Origin: Capilliphycus robustus
GTDB lineage: Bacteria > Cyanobacteriota > Cyanobacteriia > Cyanobacteriales > Microcoleaceae
DNA length: 64,000 bases
NCBI RefSeq assembly: GCF_034932365.1
Contig: NZ_JAYGHR010000061.1
Coordinates: forward strand, 1-64,000
Reading direction: 5' to 3'
The position numbers and the translations under genes were made by a program. This document shows positions 18,201-25,908 of the stretch, in pieces. Position 1 is the stretch's first letter. Every line of letters begins with the position of its first letter. Under the pieces are notes generated by a model. The model saw only the letters and a program-made list of their open reading frames with translations, had not been told where the DNA came from and searched no databases.

Positions 18201-18647
18201 AAAGTTATTACACAAACTCAGATTAATCCGCAAACGCTTAAGTTAGAAATTACCGAAAGTATGTTAATGGAAAATCCGGATATTGTCAAAGCTAAATTAT
18301 ACCAAATTCAAGCCCTAAATATCCGTTTAAGTCTCGATGATTTTGGCACGGGATATTCTTCCTTAAGCTATCTGCATAACTTCCCGATCAATACTCTAAA
18401 AATTGATCGCTCTTTTATTCTGCGAATGAATTTAGACCCTGAAAATGCTGCTATCGTCCAAGCCATTATTACCTTAGCGCACACTTTAGGAATGGATGTG
18501 ATCGCCGAAGGTGTAGAAACAGCCGAACATTTAGAACCTCTTCAGGCTTTAGGATGTGAATATGGACAGGGTTATTTTTTTTCTAAACCTGTCAGTGCCG
18601 TAGAAGCCGAACAATTGCTACAATCACAACAGTTTGAGAGGCAATAA
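15279..18647 (+). CDS. LOV/PAS-GAF-GGDEF-EAL bifunctional c-di-GMP enzyme (paralog 1)
   Basis: This 1122-aa soluble protein has, in order: PAS (~30-145), GAF (~165-310), LOV-type PAS (~320-440), two more PAS (~450-680), GGDEF (~690-850) and EAL (~865-1115). The LOV domain has the photoadduct motif GQNCRILQG with Cys371 and the flavin-pocket motif NYRKDGTLFWNE, so blue-light sensing through FMN is predicted. The cyclase motif RLGGDEF and its inhibitory RxxD (RPGD, five residues upstream) are intact. The EAL domain keeps EALMRW, EITES, DDFGTGYSS, KIDRSF and AEGVET, so c-di-GMP synthesis and breakdown are both possible. It starts at ATG 15279 after AGGT. Its paralogs are at 25909 and 29717. Confidence 0.93.
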   Translation: MRHWNFLQKIFNLYRKNHLIAANKKVRNDSLYRLFMLSPDLVALGGFDGYFKQVNPAFETTLGYTSTQLLAKPWIEFVHPEDQNATLLAFEQLLNQKSIIKFENRYSCHDNSYKWLSWTAIPDPENNLTYLVGRDITAQKQTEAQLRSRICQQAAVAQLGQLALEKTMGVNETSLINQLFEQSVIIIADILEVKYSKILQLIPEQNNFYIKASVGWEIDIVDSARIDVQYNTQAGYTLLKSEPVIVEDLRTETRFDGSSLLLEHQIMSGMSVVIGSREKPFGVLAVHSIKQRQFSTDDINFLQAIANILAMAVERHRSEEHLYLLERAINSANNGIIITDANQSDNPIIYANSAVEENTGYSGSEIIGQNCRILQGKDRNQPELNIIRDAIAAQKECHVTVRNYRKDGTLFWNELFISPVLNTEGKLTNFIGIQKDITDRIRSEAALQESQARLKTIISATSDALVVVNQQGMIRFINPAAEVLFGRSESVLVSYWIGNFIVHENMTELTILQPQGKQVIAEMRGVEIDWDGEQATLVSLRDISERYKITYEIQQTRNFLQTLIDHLPVAIFSRKINSETGIEGTFNLWNSTCQKLYGLSPEEVIGKTVHQVFSPEQANRIVQADREVLASGSLQEIPSEPINTPRWGERVLHTLVVPIYGNMNELEYFLCISEDITERKQTEEQLRHSAFYDALTNLPNRALFMKQLEQAIYQTRSLNQTLFAVVFLDLDGFKFVNESLGHIIGDQLLIAIARRLESCLRPGDTLARLGGDEFTFLLQDIQHIDQAVAVMQKVQQKLAFPFYLSGHQLFSNASMGIALISSDYTYPEELLRDADIAMYSAKQRGKNCYALFNSKMRQKSRERLLLETDLRWAWEKREFLVYYQPIICLQTHQIVGFEALMRWQHPTKGWISPSQFIPIAEETGLIIDLGYWVLQIACSQLHAWHQLPQMQELSMSVNLSGRQIQEHDFVENIHKVITQTQINPQTLKLEITESMLMENPDIVKAKLYQIQALNIRLSLDDFGTGYSSLSYLHNFPINTLKIDRSFILRMNLDPENAAIVQAIITLAHTLGMDVIAEGVETAEHLEPLQALGCEYGQGYFFSKPVSAVEAEQLLQSQQFERQ

Positions 18648-18650
18648 TCG

Positions 18651-19022
18651 CTAAATCTTACCCTGTTTTTCAAACCCTGCGATCACTTGTTCAACGGTTA
18701 GCATTTCTATCGGGATCTCTTCAGACTGGGCTATTTGTGTTAAAGGTTTTAACGAAGACAATACTAAACGAGTAAAAAAACTCTCAAAGTTGCTATCGAC
18801 TTCTAACTGTTGTTGAATATTTTGATCTTGCTTAATCCAATCTGTAATTTGTGCGGGTGTAATCTGTTCTACAGAAATTTCTTGTACTTCCGCAATTTGT
18901 TTTAAACATCTTAAGGCATAAATCGCCAATCGAGTTGAAAATTTATCTTTAGAAGACAATAAAGCCGCATCCACTTTAATGGCTTCTTCCGTCGTCAAAA
19001 ATTCCATTGTCGGTTGCATCAT
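18651..19022 (-). CDS. Hypothetical protein with internal two-fold repeat
   Basis: This 123-aa soluble protein is not a family I recognise. It contains two related helical halves: KFSTRLAIYALRCLKQIAEV...ISVEQITPAQI and SFFTRLVLSSLKPLTQIAQS...IPIEMLTVEQV. This suggests an internal duplication of a ~40-residue unit. There is no signal peptide or catalytic motif. It ends 3 bp from the convergent LOV-GGDEF-EAL gene and lies just downstream of sufR on the same strand (83 bp), so co-transcription with sufR is possible. It starts at the first of two adjacent ATGs (19022). Confidence 0.75.
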   Translation of the reverse strand: MMQPTMEFLTTEEAIKVDAALLSSKDKFSTRLAIYALRCLKQIAEVQEISVEQITPAQITDWIKQDQNIQQQLEVDSNFESFFTRLVLSSLKPLTQIAQSEEIPIEMLTVEQVIAGFEKQGKI

Positions 19023-19105
19023 TTGACAATATATGAATTATAAATTAGGTAACAGGTAAGAGAGAATCGGGAATCGGGAATAGAACATTCTAAACTCCTA
19101 ACTGG

Positions 19106-19798
19106 TCACTGATAACTGTTAACTGTTAACTGGTCACTATTTCCTGTTCCCGGTCCACTACTAATTAAATATCCACACCGATGTTCACCATTAACAATCC
19201 AGTGAGTTCGTTCTACAGTACAATCAAATAGAACTGCACTAAACATCTCTAATTCATGGCCGCAAACACTGGGAAACGACTCAGCCACATTAGAAATAGC
19301 GCAATTATGCTCTGTTAACACATACTGTTCGGTTTTTTCACTCGGAGATTCTACCGGATACCATTCCGCCATATAGCCCTCCGCTTTGCGAAGTTCCACC
19401 AACTTTGCCACTCGTTCTTTAACCGAACCGTTACCTAATTTTTCCCGGTATTCTAAAGCTTTACGCTGCCATTGTTTTTGTAAAATTTGACTGACTTGTT
19501 CATATCCAACGGTTTCAGTTAACGTATCCAAAAACGAAATCGCAAACTCATCATATCGTTTCGGAAAGCGATCGCGCCCCTGACTGGTAAGCTGATATAT
19601 ATGCTGCGGTCTTCCCATCCCCACCTGGACAGACTCGTACTCGATAGCCCCTTCAGCTTCTAAGTCTTTGAGATGACGCCGAATCGCTTGGGGACTAATA
19701 TCGAGAAATTTGGCCAACTCATGGGCTGTGGCTTGACCTCGCTTGATCAGTTGTTGGACAATATCTTGCTTCGTAGAATGTTGCTGAGTGGTGGTCAT
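19106..19798 (-). CDS. sufR: SufR, Fe-S cluster-sensing repressor of the suf operon
   Basis: The N-terminal winged helix (residues ~10-75: QATAHELAKFLDISPQAIRRHL) is DeoR/ArsR-like. The C-terminal region has four cysteines spaced C-X12-C-X13-C-X14-C, the hallmark of cyanobacterial SufR, which binds a [4Fe-4S] cluster and represses suf when clusters are sufficient. The gene is divergent from sufB, the conserved arrangement. After the last cysteine the protein runs on as SSGPGTGNSDQLTVNSYQ, encoded by AACTGTTAACTG-type repeat DNA. This tail is probably recent and not functional. Two dyads in the shared intergenic region are candidate operators. Confidence 0.96.
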   Translation of the reverse strand: MTTTQQHSTKQDIVQQLIKRGQATAHELAKFLDISPQAIRRHLKDLEAEGAIEYESVQVGMGRPQHIYQLTSQGRDRFPKRYDEFAISFLDTLTETVGYEQVSQILQKQWQRKALEYREKLGNGSVKERVAKLVELRKAEGYMAEWYPVESPSEKTEQYVLTEHNCAISNVAESFPSVCGHELEMFSAVLFDCTVERTHWIVNGEHRCGYLISSGPGTGNSDQLTVNSYQ

Positions 19799-19835
19799 GG
19801 GTGTTTTTTATAAAAATTTACAAAATTAGACTTTG

Positions 19836-19851
19836 ACAATGCACTTATTGT
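19836..19851. promoter_or_regulatory. Candidate SufR operator 1
   Basis: ACAAT-GCACTT-ATTGT is a perfect 5-bp inverted repeat with a 6-bp spacer. SufR of Synechocystis is reported to recognise inverted CAAC-N6-GTTG-type sites, and CAAT-N6-ATTG here has the same geometry. It lies 38 bp upstream of the sufR start. Confidence 0.5.
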
Positions 19852-19870
19852 TAATGTAGCTTAAAATAGA

Positions 19871-19896
19871 CTTAAGTAACAAATCTGTTGTTTAAG
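19871..19896. promoter_or_regulatory. Candidate SufR operator 2 (long dyad)
   Basis: CTTAAGTAACA / TGTTGTTTAAG around a 4-nt centre forms a 26-bp dyad matching at 9 of 11 positions per arm. It lies 125 bp upstream of the preferred sufB start and 20 bp from operator candidate 1. Its position fits autoregulation of sufR and control of the suf operon. Confidence 0.5.
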
Positions 19897-20020
19897 TTTG
19901 CAGCCCAGGGACGGAGGACAGAAGGCTCAAAGCCATGAACAACTCTCTTCCCTCACCTATCTGCCATCAGTCAGCAATCGATTACCCACTATTGAGAAGA
20001 ACACTAAACAAACTAAGCCT

Positions 20021-21457
20021 ATGACTTCCTCAGTTAAAAACCTAGTCAATCAGCCCTATAAGTACGGCTTCGTCACCGATATCGAGTCCGACTCTATCCC
20101 GGCTGGACTCAATGAAGACGTCGTGCGTCTGATCTCCGCCAAGAAAAACGAACCGGAGTTTATGTTGAACTTTCGGCTTAAAGCCTATCAACAGTGGATA
20201 AAAATGAGCGAACCGACTTGGCCGCACATTCACTATCCAGCCATCAATTACCAAAACATTGTTTACTATTCTGCGCCGAAAGTAAACGAAAAGAAAGGCA
20301 GCCTCGACGAAGTAGACCCCACGTTACTCGACACCTTCGAGAAATTGGGAATTCCCCTCTCAGAACAGAAGCGTTTAGCCAATGTCGCCGTTGATGCCGT
20401 ATTTGATAGCGTTTCCATTGGGACAACCTTCAAAGAAAAACTCGCCGAAGACGGAGTGATTTTCTGTTCCATTTCCGAAGCCGTCAAAGAACATCCCGAA
20501 CTGATCGAAAAATACCTCGGAAGCGTTGTTCCCGTCGCGGATAACTTCTTCGCCGCCCTCAACTCCGCCGTGTTTAGCGATGGTTCCTTCGTGTACATCC
20601 CCAAAGGCGTCAAATGCCCGATGGACTTGTCAACCTACTTCCGCATCAATAACGGCGACTCAGGCCAGTTTGAACGCACGTTAATTGTCGCAGAAGAAGG
20701 CAGTTCTGTCACCTATCTCGAAGGCTGTACCGCCCCGATGTTTGACACCAACCAGTTACACGCCGCAGTCGTAGAATTAGTGGCATTGGATAACGCCGAA
20801 ATCAAATATTCCACCGTTCAAAACTGGTTTGCTGGAGACGAAAACGGCAAAGGCGGAATTTACAACTTTGTCACCAAACGCGGACTCTGTAAAGGCGTTA
20901 ATTCAAAGATTTCTTGGACCCAAGTGGAAACCGGTTCAGCCATCACTTGGAAATATCCCAGTTGTGTGTTAATTGGAGACAATTCTGTGGGAGAATTTTA
21001 CTCCGTTGCCCTCACGAATAACAAACAACAAGCCGACACCGGAACCAAAATGGTGCATATTGGGAAAAATACCCGTAGCACGATTATTTCTAAAGGGATT
21101 TCTGCCGGAAATTCTTCTAATAGTTATCGCGGTTTGGTGAAAATGGGGCCGAAAGCAAACGGCGCTCGTAACTATTCCCAATGTGATTCAATGTTAATTG
21201 GAGATCGAGGTCAAGCGAATACTTTTCCCTATATTCAAGTGGAAAATAACACCGCCAGAGTTGAACATGAAGCCTCGACTTCAAAAATTGGAGAAGATCA
21301 ACTGTTTTATTTAACTCAACGGGGAATTTCTCCCGAAGATGCGGTTTCTCTGATTATTAGTGGGTTCTGTAAGGATGTCTTCAATAAACTCCCGATGGAA
21401 TTTGCCGCCGAAGCCGATAAGTTACTCAGTCTGAAACTCGAAGGAACAGTCGGTTAA
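20021..21457 (+). CDS. sufB: SufB, Fe-S cluster scaffold subunit
   Basis: SufB is the scaffold subunit of the SufBC2D complex. Family features include the start-proximal NQPYKYGFVTDIESD, the central beta-helix, FSDGSFVYIPKGVKCP, and the conserved C-terminal region SNSYRGLVKMG with QCDSMLIGD, ending in a helical SLIISGFCKDVFNKLP segment. Invariant cysteines in this family are implicated in sulfur transfer. The frame extends to a TTG at 19898, but ATG 20021 gives the standard ~478-residue protein and removes a non-conserved extension. It heads the operon sufB - secreted protein - sufC - sufD - sufS. Confidence 0.97.
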   Translation: MTSSVKNLVNQPYKYGFVTDIESDSIPAGLNEDVVRLISAKKNEPEFMLNFRLKAYQQWIKMSEPTWPHIHYPAINYQNIVYYSAPKVNEKKGSLDEVDPTLLDTFEKLGIPLSEQKRLANVAVDAVFDSVSIGTTFKEKLAEDGVIFCSISEAVKEHPELIEKYLGSVVPVADNFFAALNSAVFSDGSFVYIPKGVKCPMDLSTYFRINNGDSGQFERTLIVAEEGSSVTYLEGCTAPMFDTNQLHAAVVELVALDNAEIKYSTVQNWFAGDENGKGGIYNFVTKRGLCKGVNSKISWTQVETGSAITWKYPSCVLIGDNSVGEFYSVALTNNKQQADTGTKMVHIGKNTRSTIISKGISAGNSSNSYRGLVKMGPKANGARNYSQCDSMLIGDRGQANTFPYIQVENNTARVEHEASTSKIGEDQLFYLTQRGISPEDAVSLIISGFCKDVFNKLPMEFAAEADKLLSLKLEGTVG

Positions 21458-21501
21458 TTTTCGGGGTTTGAACGAACCCAAACAGAGGAGCAGGATACAA
21501 G

Positions 21502-21930
21502 ATGTGGCTGAATTTACTCACTTTGTTGTTGAGTGTTTGCATAACGTTAATGTTGGGAATCAAACCCGTTTTCGCTCAAGAAGCACCCAATTTCTATCAG
21601 GGAAGCTGGCCGGATAGTAAGGGGAATTATCCCATCCGACAACAATATCACGGGTCTTGGCAGGTGGTTGATCGCGATCCCAAAGGCTTAAATTGTCGGC
21701 GTTATATTCCTCCAGGTGAAGGGAGTAAAGAGATCAGGGCTATCTTTCCCACAGGAACCCTAATTAACGCCGTGCGGAGGGAGCGAGGAGTGTCTGAACT
21801 CGGTGAGGAATCCTCCCAAAATCAGCCTTGGTTGCGGGTGCGGTTGTTTGAGCAAGAAGGGCGTCGAGAATGTTGGGTGAGGGCGAACAAAAACTATATT
21901 ATTCCCATTCGCCCGGAGAAAATTTCTTGA
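21502..21930 (+). CDS. Small secreted protein of unknown function inside the suf operon
   Basis: This 142-aa protein has a clear Sec signal peptide (hydrophobic LLTLLLSVCITLMLGI, cleavage after VFAQ near residue 26). The mature part is small and possibly SH3-like: VVDRDPKGLNCRRYIPPG, then GTLINAVRR, and a C-terminal PWLRVRLFEQEGRRECWVRAN. Two Cys may form a disulfide. I do not recognise a named family with certainty. It lies 44 bp after sufB and 67 bp before sufC, on the same strand, an unusual place for an exported protein since SUF proteins are cytoplasmic. An AGAGGAGCAGG ribosome-binding site precedes ATG 21502. Confidence 0.85.
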   Translation: MWLNLLTLLLSVCITLMLGIKPVFAQEAPNFYQGSWPDSKGNYPIRQQYHGSWQVVDRDPKGLNCRRYIPPGEGSKEIRAIFPTGTLINAVRRERGVSELGEESSQNQPWLRVRLFEQEGRRECWVRANKNYIIPIRPEKIS

Positions 21931-21997
21931 TTAGAAATAGAACTCAATTTTGTTGAATTTTTTGAGTATTTGTTGCAGGTCAAATGAGAGGTTTAGC

Positions 21998-22780
21998 ATG
22001 ATTCAAGACAATAGTGAAGTGATTCTGTCTGTCAAAAATTTAACGGCAAATGTTGACGGAAATCAGATCTTAAAAGGTTTAAACCTAGAAATCAAAGCCG
22101 GAGAAATTCACGCCATTATGGGTCAAAATGGTTCCGGTAAAAGCACCTTTTCTAAAGTGTTAGCGGGTCATCCGGCTTATGAAGTGACAGGCGGAGAAGT
22201 GACATTTTTAGGTCAAAATCTGTTAGAACTCGAAGCCAATGAACGGGCGTTATTGGGTGTATTTTTAGCCTTCCAATATCCCTTAGAAATTCCCGGTTTG
22301 AGTAACTTAGATTTTCTACGGGCGGCTTATAACGCTCGTCAAAAGTCTCGGGGACTCGAAGAACTCGATGCCTTTGATTTTGATGATCTGATTCACGAGA
22401 AATTAGACGTCGTGAAAATGAAGCCAGAATTTCTCGAAAGAAGCGTTAATGAAGGCTTTTCGGGGGGCGAGAAAAAACGCAATGAAATCTTACAAATGGC
22501 ATTATTAGAACCGAAGTTAGCCATTTTGGATGAAACAGATTCCGGTTTAGATATTGATGCGTTGAGAATTGTTGCAGGTGGGGTGAATCAGTTAGCAACG
22601 GCTGATAATTCGATGTTAGTGATTACCCACTATCAACGATTATTAGATTATATTGTGCCGGATTTTGTTCATGTGATGCAAGCCGGACAAATTATCAAAA
22701 CCGGAAGCAAAGAATTAGCCTTAGAACTCGAAGAAAAAGGCTACGATGAAGTGATTGAAGCAGCAACAGTGGGGGTGTAA
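21998..22780 (+). CDS. sufC: SufC, ABC-type ATPase of the SUF system
   Basis: This 260-aa ABC ATPase powers SufB-SufD scaffold rearrangement during Fe-S cluster assembly. It has Walker A GQNGSGKST, the signature FSGGEKKRNEI (the SufC-specific form of the ABC signature), Walker B LAILDETDSGLD, and the switch His in VITHYQR. ATG 21998 is preferred over an in-frame upstream extension to 21950 because the family begins with the VILSVKNLTA strand soon after the Met, and GAGAGG precedes it. Its stop overlaps the sufD start (TAATG), showing translational coupling. Confidence 0.97.
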   Translation: MIQDNSEVILSVKNLTANVDGNQILKGLNLEIKAGEIHAIMGQNGSGKSTFSKVLAGHPAYEVTGGEVTFLGQNLLELEANERALLGVFLAFQYPLEIPGLSNLDFLRAAYNARQKSRGLEELDAFDFDDLIHEKLDVVKMKPEFLERSVNEGFSGGEKKRNEILQMALLEPKLAILDETDSGLDIDALRIVAGGVNQLATADNSMLVITHYQRLLDYIVPDFVHVMQAGQIIKTGSKELALELEEKGYDEVIEAATVGV

Positions 22781-24120
22781 TGGTTACACAAGTTAAAGAA
22801 AAAGCCGAAGTTTCTTATTTGAAACAGTTGTTAAGTTTAGCGCAGAAGTCAATTGTTGGTGAGCATAATTTTGATCTCAAAGAAATTCGAGATCAGGCAA
22901 CAACTTGGCTGGGGGAAATGGCAATTCCTACGAAAAAAGATGAAGATTGGCAGTTTACGGATTTGTCGTCTTTGTTAAAAGTGAACTTTCAAGCCGCAAA
23001 ACCTGTTAAACTCGAGAGAGAATACATTTTACCGCTCATTTTACCTGAAGCTAAACAAAGCTGTTTAGTGTTTGTTGATGGTGAATATGCCCCGGATTTA
23101 TCAACCTGGACAGAAGAACCGGGAATATTTGCCGGAAATTTAGGAAATTTACCTGCATCTTTCAGCGAAAAAATTAACAATTATCTCGCTAAAACACCCG
23201 GAAACACAGAGATTTTTACCGCCCTAAATACCGCCGCCTTAACCGATGCTGCGATCATTTGGGTTGCGAAAAATAAAGTCGTAGAAACTCCTCTACATTT
23301 ACTCTTGATTTCTACCGCAGAGTCAGCCCCAAGATTTAGTCAACCTCGGGTGTTAGTAGTCGCCGAAGCAGGCAGTGCGTTAAACTTTATTGAACATTAT
23401 GCCAGTTTAGAAGACTGTTCATCGACGCCAACCCATCACCCCTATTTTGTTAATAGTGTTACGGAAATTTGGGTTGAAGAAAACGCCGAAGTTAAACATA
23501 CTAGAGTCCAACGCGACGCCGCCATCGCCTTTCATATTGGTCGAAGTGCTATTTCTCAAGCCCGCAACAGTCGTTATACTCTAAATGCAGTAAGTTTAGG
23601 GGCTAAATTATCCCGTCATACTCTTGATGTTGATCAAACCGGAGAGGGAACCGAAACGACACTCAATGGCTTAACTTTGATCAAAGAAGAACAGTTAGCC
23701 GATACCCATAGTTCAACGCTATTTAATCATCCTCACGGTATCTACAATCAACTGCATAAATGTATTCTAGATGATCGCGCCAGAGGGGTGTTTAATGGCC
23801 GTGTTGTCGTGTCGCAAGCCGCACAATTAACGAATGCCAATCAACTGAGTCAAAATTTGTTACTCTCCTCTCACGCGAGAATTAATACTAAACCCCAGTT
23901 AGAAATTGTCGCCGATGATGTTAAATGTTCTCATGGTGCAACGGTCAGTCAATTAGAAGATGATGAAATCTTCTATTTGCGGAGTCGAGGTTTAGATGAT
24001 CGCACCAGTCGTCATTTATTAATTGATGCTTTTGCGTCTGAAATTTTGCAGAAGTTACCGTTAGACTCATTGCAAAAAATACTGAGTCGTTGCGTGGCTT
24101 GTCGCACCGAATTAACTTAA
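22780..24120 (+). CDS. sufD: SufD, Fe-S assembly scaffold partner
   Basis: This 446-aa protein pairs with SufB. Typical features are the N-terminal helical segment ending PTKKDEDWQFTDL, a repetitive beta-helix core (AEAGSALNFIEHY, LSRHTLDVDQTGEGTET) and the conserved C-terminal block VADDVKCSHGATVSQLEDDEIFYLRSRG with a conserved histidine/cysteine region implicated in cluster assembly. ATG 22780 overlaps the sufC stop by one base. Length and position are standard. Confidence 0.97.
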   Translation: MVTQVKEKAEVSYLKQLLSLAQKSIVGEHNFDLKEIRDQATTWLGEMAIPTKKDEDWQFTDLSSLLKVNFQAAKPVKLEREYILPLILPEAKQSCLVFVDGEYAPDLSTWTEEPGIFAGNLGNLPASFSEKINNYLAKTPGNTEIFTALNTAALTDAAIIWVAKNKVVETPLHLLLISTAESAPRFSQPRVLVVAEAGSALNFIEHYASLEDCSSTPTHHPYFVNSVTEIWVEENAEVKHTRVQRDAAIAFHIGRSAISQARNSRYTLNAVSLGAKLSRHTLDVDQTGEGTETTLNGLTLIKEEQLADTHSSTLFNHPHGIYNQLHKCILDDRARGVFNGRVVVSQAAQLTNANQLSQNLLLSSHARINTKPQLEIVADDVKCSHGATVSQLEDDEIFYLRSRGLDDRTSRHLLIDAFASEILQKLPLDSLQKILSRCVACRTELT

Positions 24121-24229
24121 CAGTTGCAGGTTTGTAGGGGGAATGCAGGAATTGCCCCTATTCCTGTAACCTGTTCTCTGCTATTTAGTCCCTTAATTTT
24201 TAAGGATCAGCCAAAAAAGGAACAAAAAA

Positions 24230-25492
24230 ATGACTCTAATTCAAGAAAAAACCTTAGCCGATAAAGTTCGTTCAGAGTTTCCGATTTTACATCAAGAAGT
24301 TAATGGTCATCCCTTAGTCTATCTCGATAACGCTGCGACTTCTCAAAAACCCAAAGCCGTCATTAATGCGTTACGAAACTATTACGAAGGTTACAACTCA
24401 AATGTTCATCGGGGTATTCATGCGTTAAGTGCAAAAGCCACCGATGAATATGAAGCGGCTCGTCAAAAAGTGGCTAACTTTGTGAATGCAGCTTCTTATC
24501 AAGAAATTGTTTATACCCGCAATGCCAGTGAAGCGATTAATTTAGTGGCTTATTCTTGGGGGTTGAATAATGTTAAAGCCGGGGATGAAATCATCCTTTC
24601 GGTGATGGAACATCACAGTAATTTAGTCCCTTGGCAGATGCTTGCCCAACGCTCGGGAGCGGTGTTAAAATTTGTCGAACTAACCGCGACTCAAGAGTTT
24701 GATTTAGAACAGTTTAAACGGTTAATTTCTCCCCGGACAAAACTCGTTTCGGTGGTTCATGTTTCTAACGTTTTAGGCTGCATTAATCCCGTTGAGGAGA
24801 TTTGCAAAATCGCTCACGAAAATGGCGCCAAAGTGTTGATTGATGCTTGCCAGAGTTTGCCTCATATGCCTGTAGATGTGCAAGCCATAGACTGTGATTG
24901 GTTAGTCGGTTCAGGTCATAAAATGTGCGCTCCGACGGGGATTGGATTTTTGTATGGTAAGCGCGAAATCCTGAAGGAAATGCCGCCTTTTATGGGTGGG
25001 GGAGAAATGATTGATCAGGTGTATTTAGATCGGTTTACCTTTGGGGAATTACCGCATAAATTTGAAGCGGGAACCCCAGCCATTGGAGAAGCGATCGCTC
25101 TGGGTGCGGCGGTGGATTATTTAACCGGAATAGGCATGGATAATATTCATGCTTATGAACAGGAATTAACCGCTTATTTGTTTAGTAAATTGCGAGAAAT
25201 TCCCGATCTAAAAATTTACGGGCCACAACCCCAGGCTGATGGTTCAGGGCGAGCCGCTTTAGCGAGTTTTTCAGTTGGTGAAGTTCATGCGAATGATTTA
25301 TCAACACTCCTAAATGATGCAGGTGTCGCCATTCGTTCGGGAAATCACTGCACTCAACCTTTGCATCAATATTTGAACGTCAATTCATCGGCACGAGCTA
25401 GCTTTTATTTCTACAATACTCGTGAAGAAGTTGATGTGTTTATCACCGAGTTGAAAGAAGCGATCGCCTTTTTTGCTCAGATGTTTTCCTGA
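24230..25492 (+). CDS. sufS: SufS, group II cysteine desulfurase
   Basis: This 420-aa PLP-dependent enzyme mobilises sulfur from cysteine for Fe-S assembly. The PLP lysine lies in GSGHKMCAPTG, the catalytic cysteine in RSGNHCTQP, and the N-terminal motif is VYLDNAATSQKP with NVHRGIHALS. It follows sufD after 109 bp on the same strand. That gap holds a short dispersed repeat-like GTAGGGGGAATGC sequence. An AAGGAAC sequence precedes ATG 24230. No sufE lies in the window. Confidence 0.97.
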   Translation: MTLIQEKTLADKVRSEFPILHQEVNGHPLVYLDNAATSQKPKAVINALRNYYEGYNSNVHRGIHALSAKATDEYEAARQKVANFVNAASYQEIVYTRNASEAINLVAYSWGLNNVKAGDEIILSVMEHHSNLVPWQMLAQRSGAVLKFVELTATQEFDLEQFKRLISPRTKLVSVVHVSNVLGCINPVEEICKIAHENGAKVLIDACQSLPHMPVDVQAIDCDWLVGSGHKMCAPTGIGFLYGKREILKEMPPFMGGGEMIDQVYLDRFTFGELPHKFEAGTPAIGEAIALGAAVDYLTGIGMDNIHAYEQELTAYLFSKLREIPDLKIYGPQPQADGSGRAALASFSVGEVHANDLSTLLNDAGVAIRSGNHCTQPLHQYLNVNSSARASFYFYNTREEVDVFITELKEAIAFFAQMFS

Positions 25493-25534
25493 GATTATAC
25501 AAGGTTTTATCGCTGTTGTCTCAGCATCGGTTCA

Positions 25535-25562
25535 AAATCCCCTGTCATTGGATGGGGGATTT
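25535..25562 (+). terminator. Hairpin after sufS, possible terminator
   Basis: AAATCCCC - 12-nt loop - GGGGATTT forms a perfect 8-bp stem 42 bp after the sufS stop, followed by TCTCATTC. The U-tract is weak, so termination efficiency is uncertain. Confidence 0.5.
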
Positions 25563-25591
25563 CTCATTCAGGGTAGATATTATCAAGATCT

Positions 25592-25762
25592 ATCTCAAGT
25601 GAGATGGCGTTTAGTCTGTCAACAGGGTACGATATCAGACTGAACTTTTAGCAGTTTTCATCTAAAATAAAACTTTTAGTCAGTTCAGGGTGATTTGATC
25701 AACCCCAGGAATTGCGGGAGCTGAAAATGAGTTCCGCTCAAGCTCGGGAAACGGAGAACTGA
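25592..25762 (+). ncRNA. Candidate structured RNA between sufS and the second LOV gene
   Basis: Several mutually compatible hairpins lie in this stretch: ATCTC-AAGT-GAGAT (25592-25605), AGTCTG...CAGACT (25613-25641), and an outer stem TCAGTTC / GAACTGA (25680-25686 with 25756-25762). The outer stem encloses GGGTGAT-TTG-ATCAACCC (25688-25705) and GCGGGA / TTCCGC (25714-25736). An alternative GAGCT / AGCTC pairing (to 25741-25745) could form a pseudoknot. A TATAAT at 25786 lies downstream, so it may be a 3' UTR or independent RNA and not a leader. I could not match it to a known riboswitch class. Confidence 0.3.
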
Positions 25763-25908
25763 AGCTTTGTCTATTGTATCACAGCTATAATATAGAACCA
25801 CTGAGAACGATTAACTCATCTTCTTAACGACAAAGCGATACTAACGAACGTGCATCTACTCTCAGCAAAGATCAAGAGTTTAGTCGGTTAATTATTAGCT
25901 TTATAACA

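Noticed and set aside
19898..20020. N-terminal 41-codon extension of SufB
   Set aside because: It begins at TTG directly beside the candidate SufR operator dyad and has no SufB-like sequence; the family start is at ATG 20021.
25670..25765. c-di-GMP riboswitch (GEMM) before a c-di-GMP gene
   Set aside because: The region is structured but lacks the conserved GEMM core and tetraloop-receptor sequences; a promoter-like TATAAT lies downstream of it.
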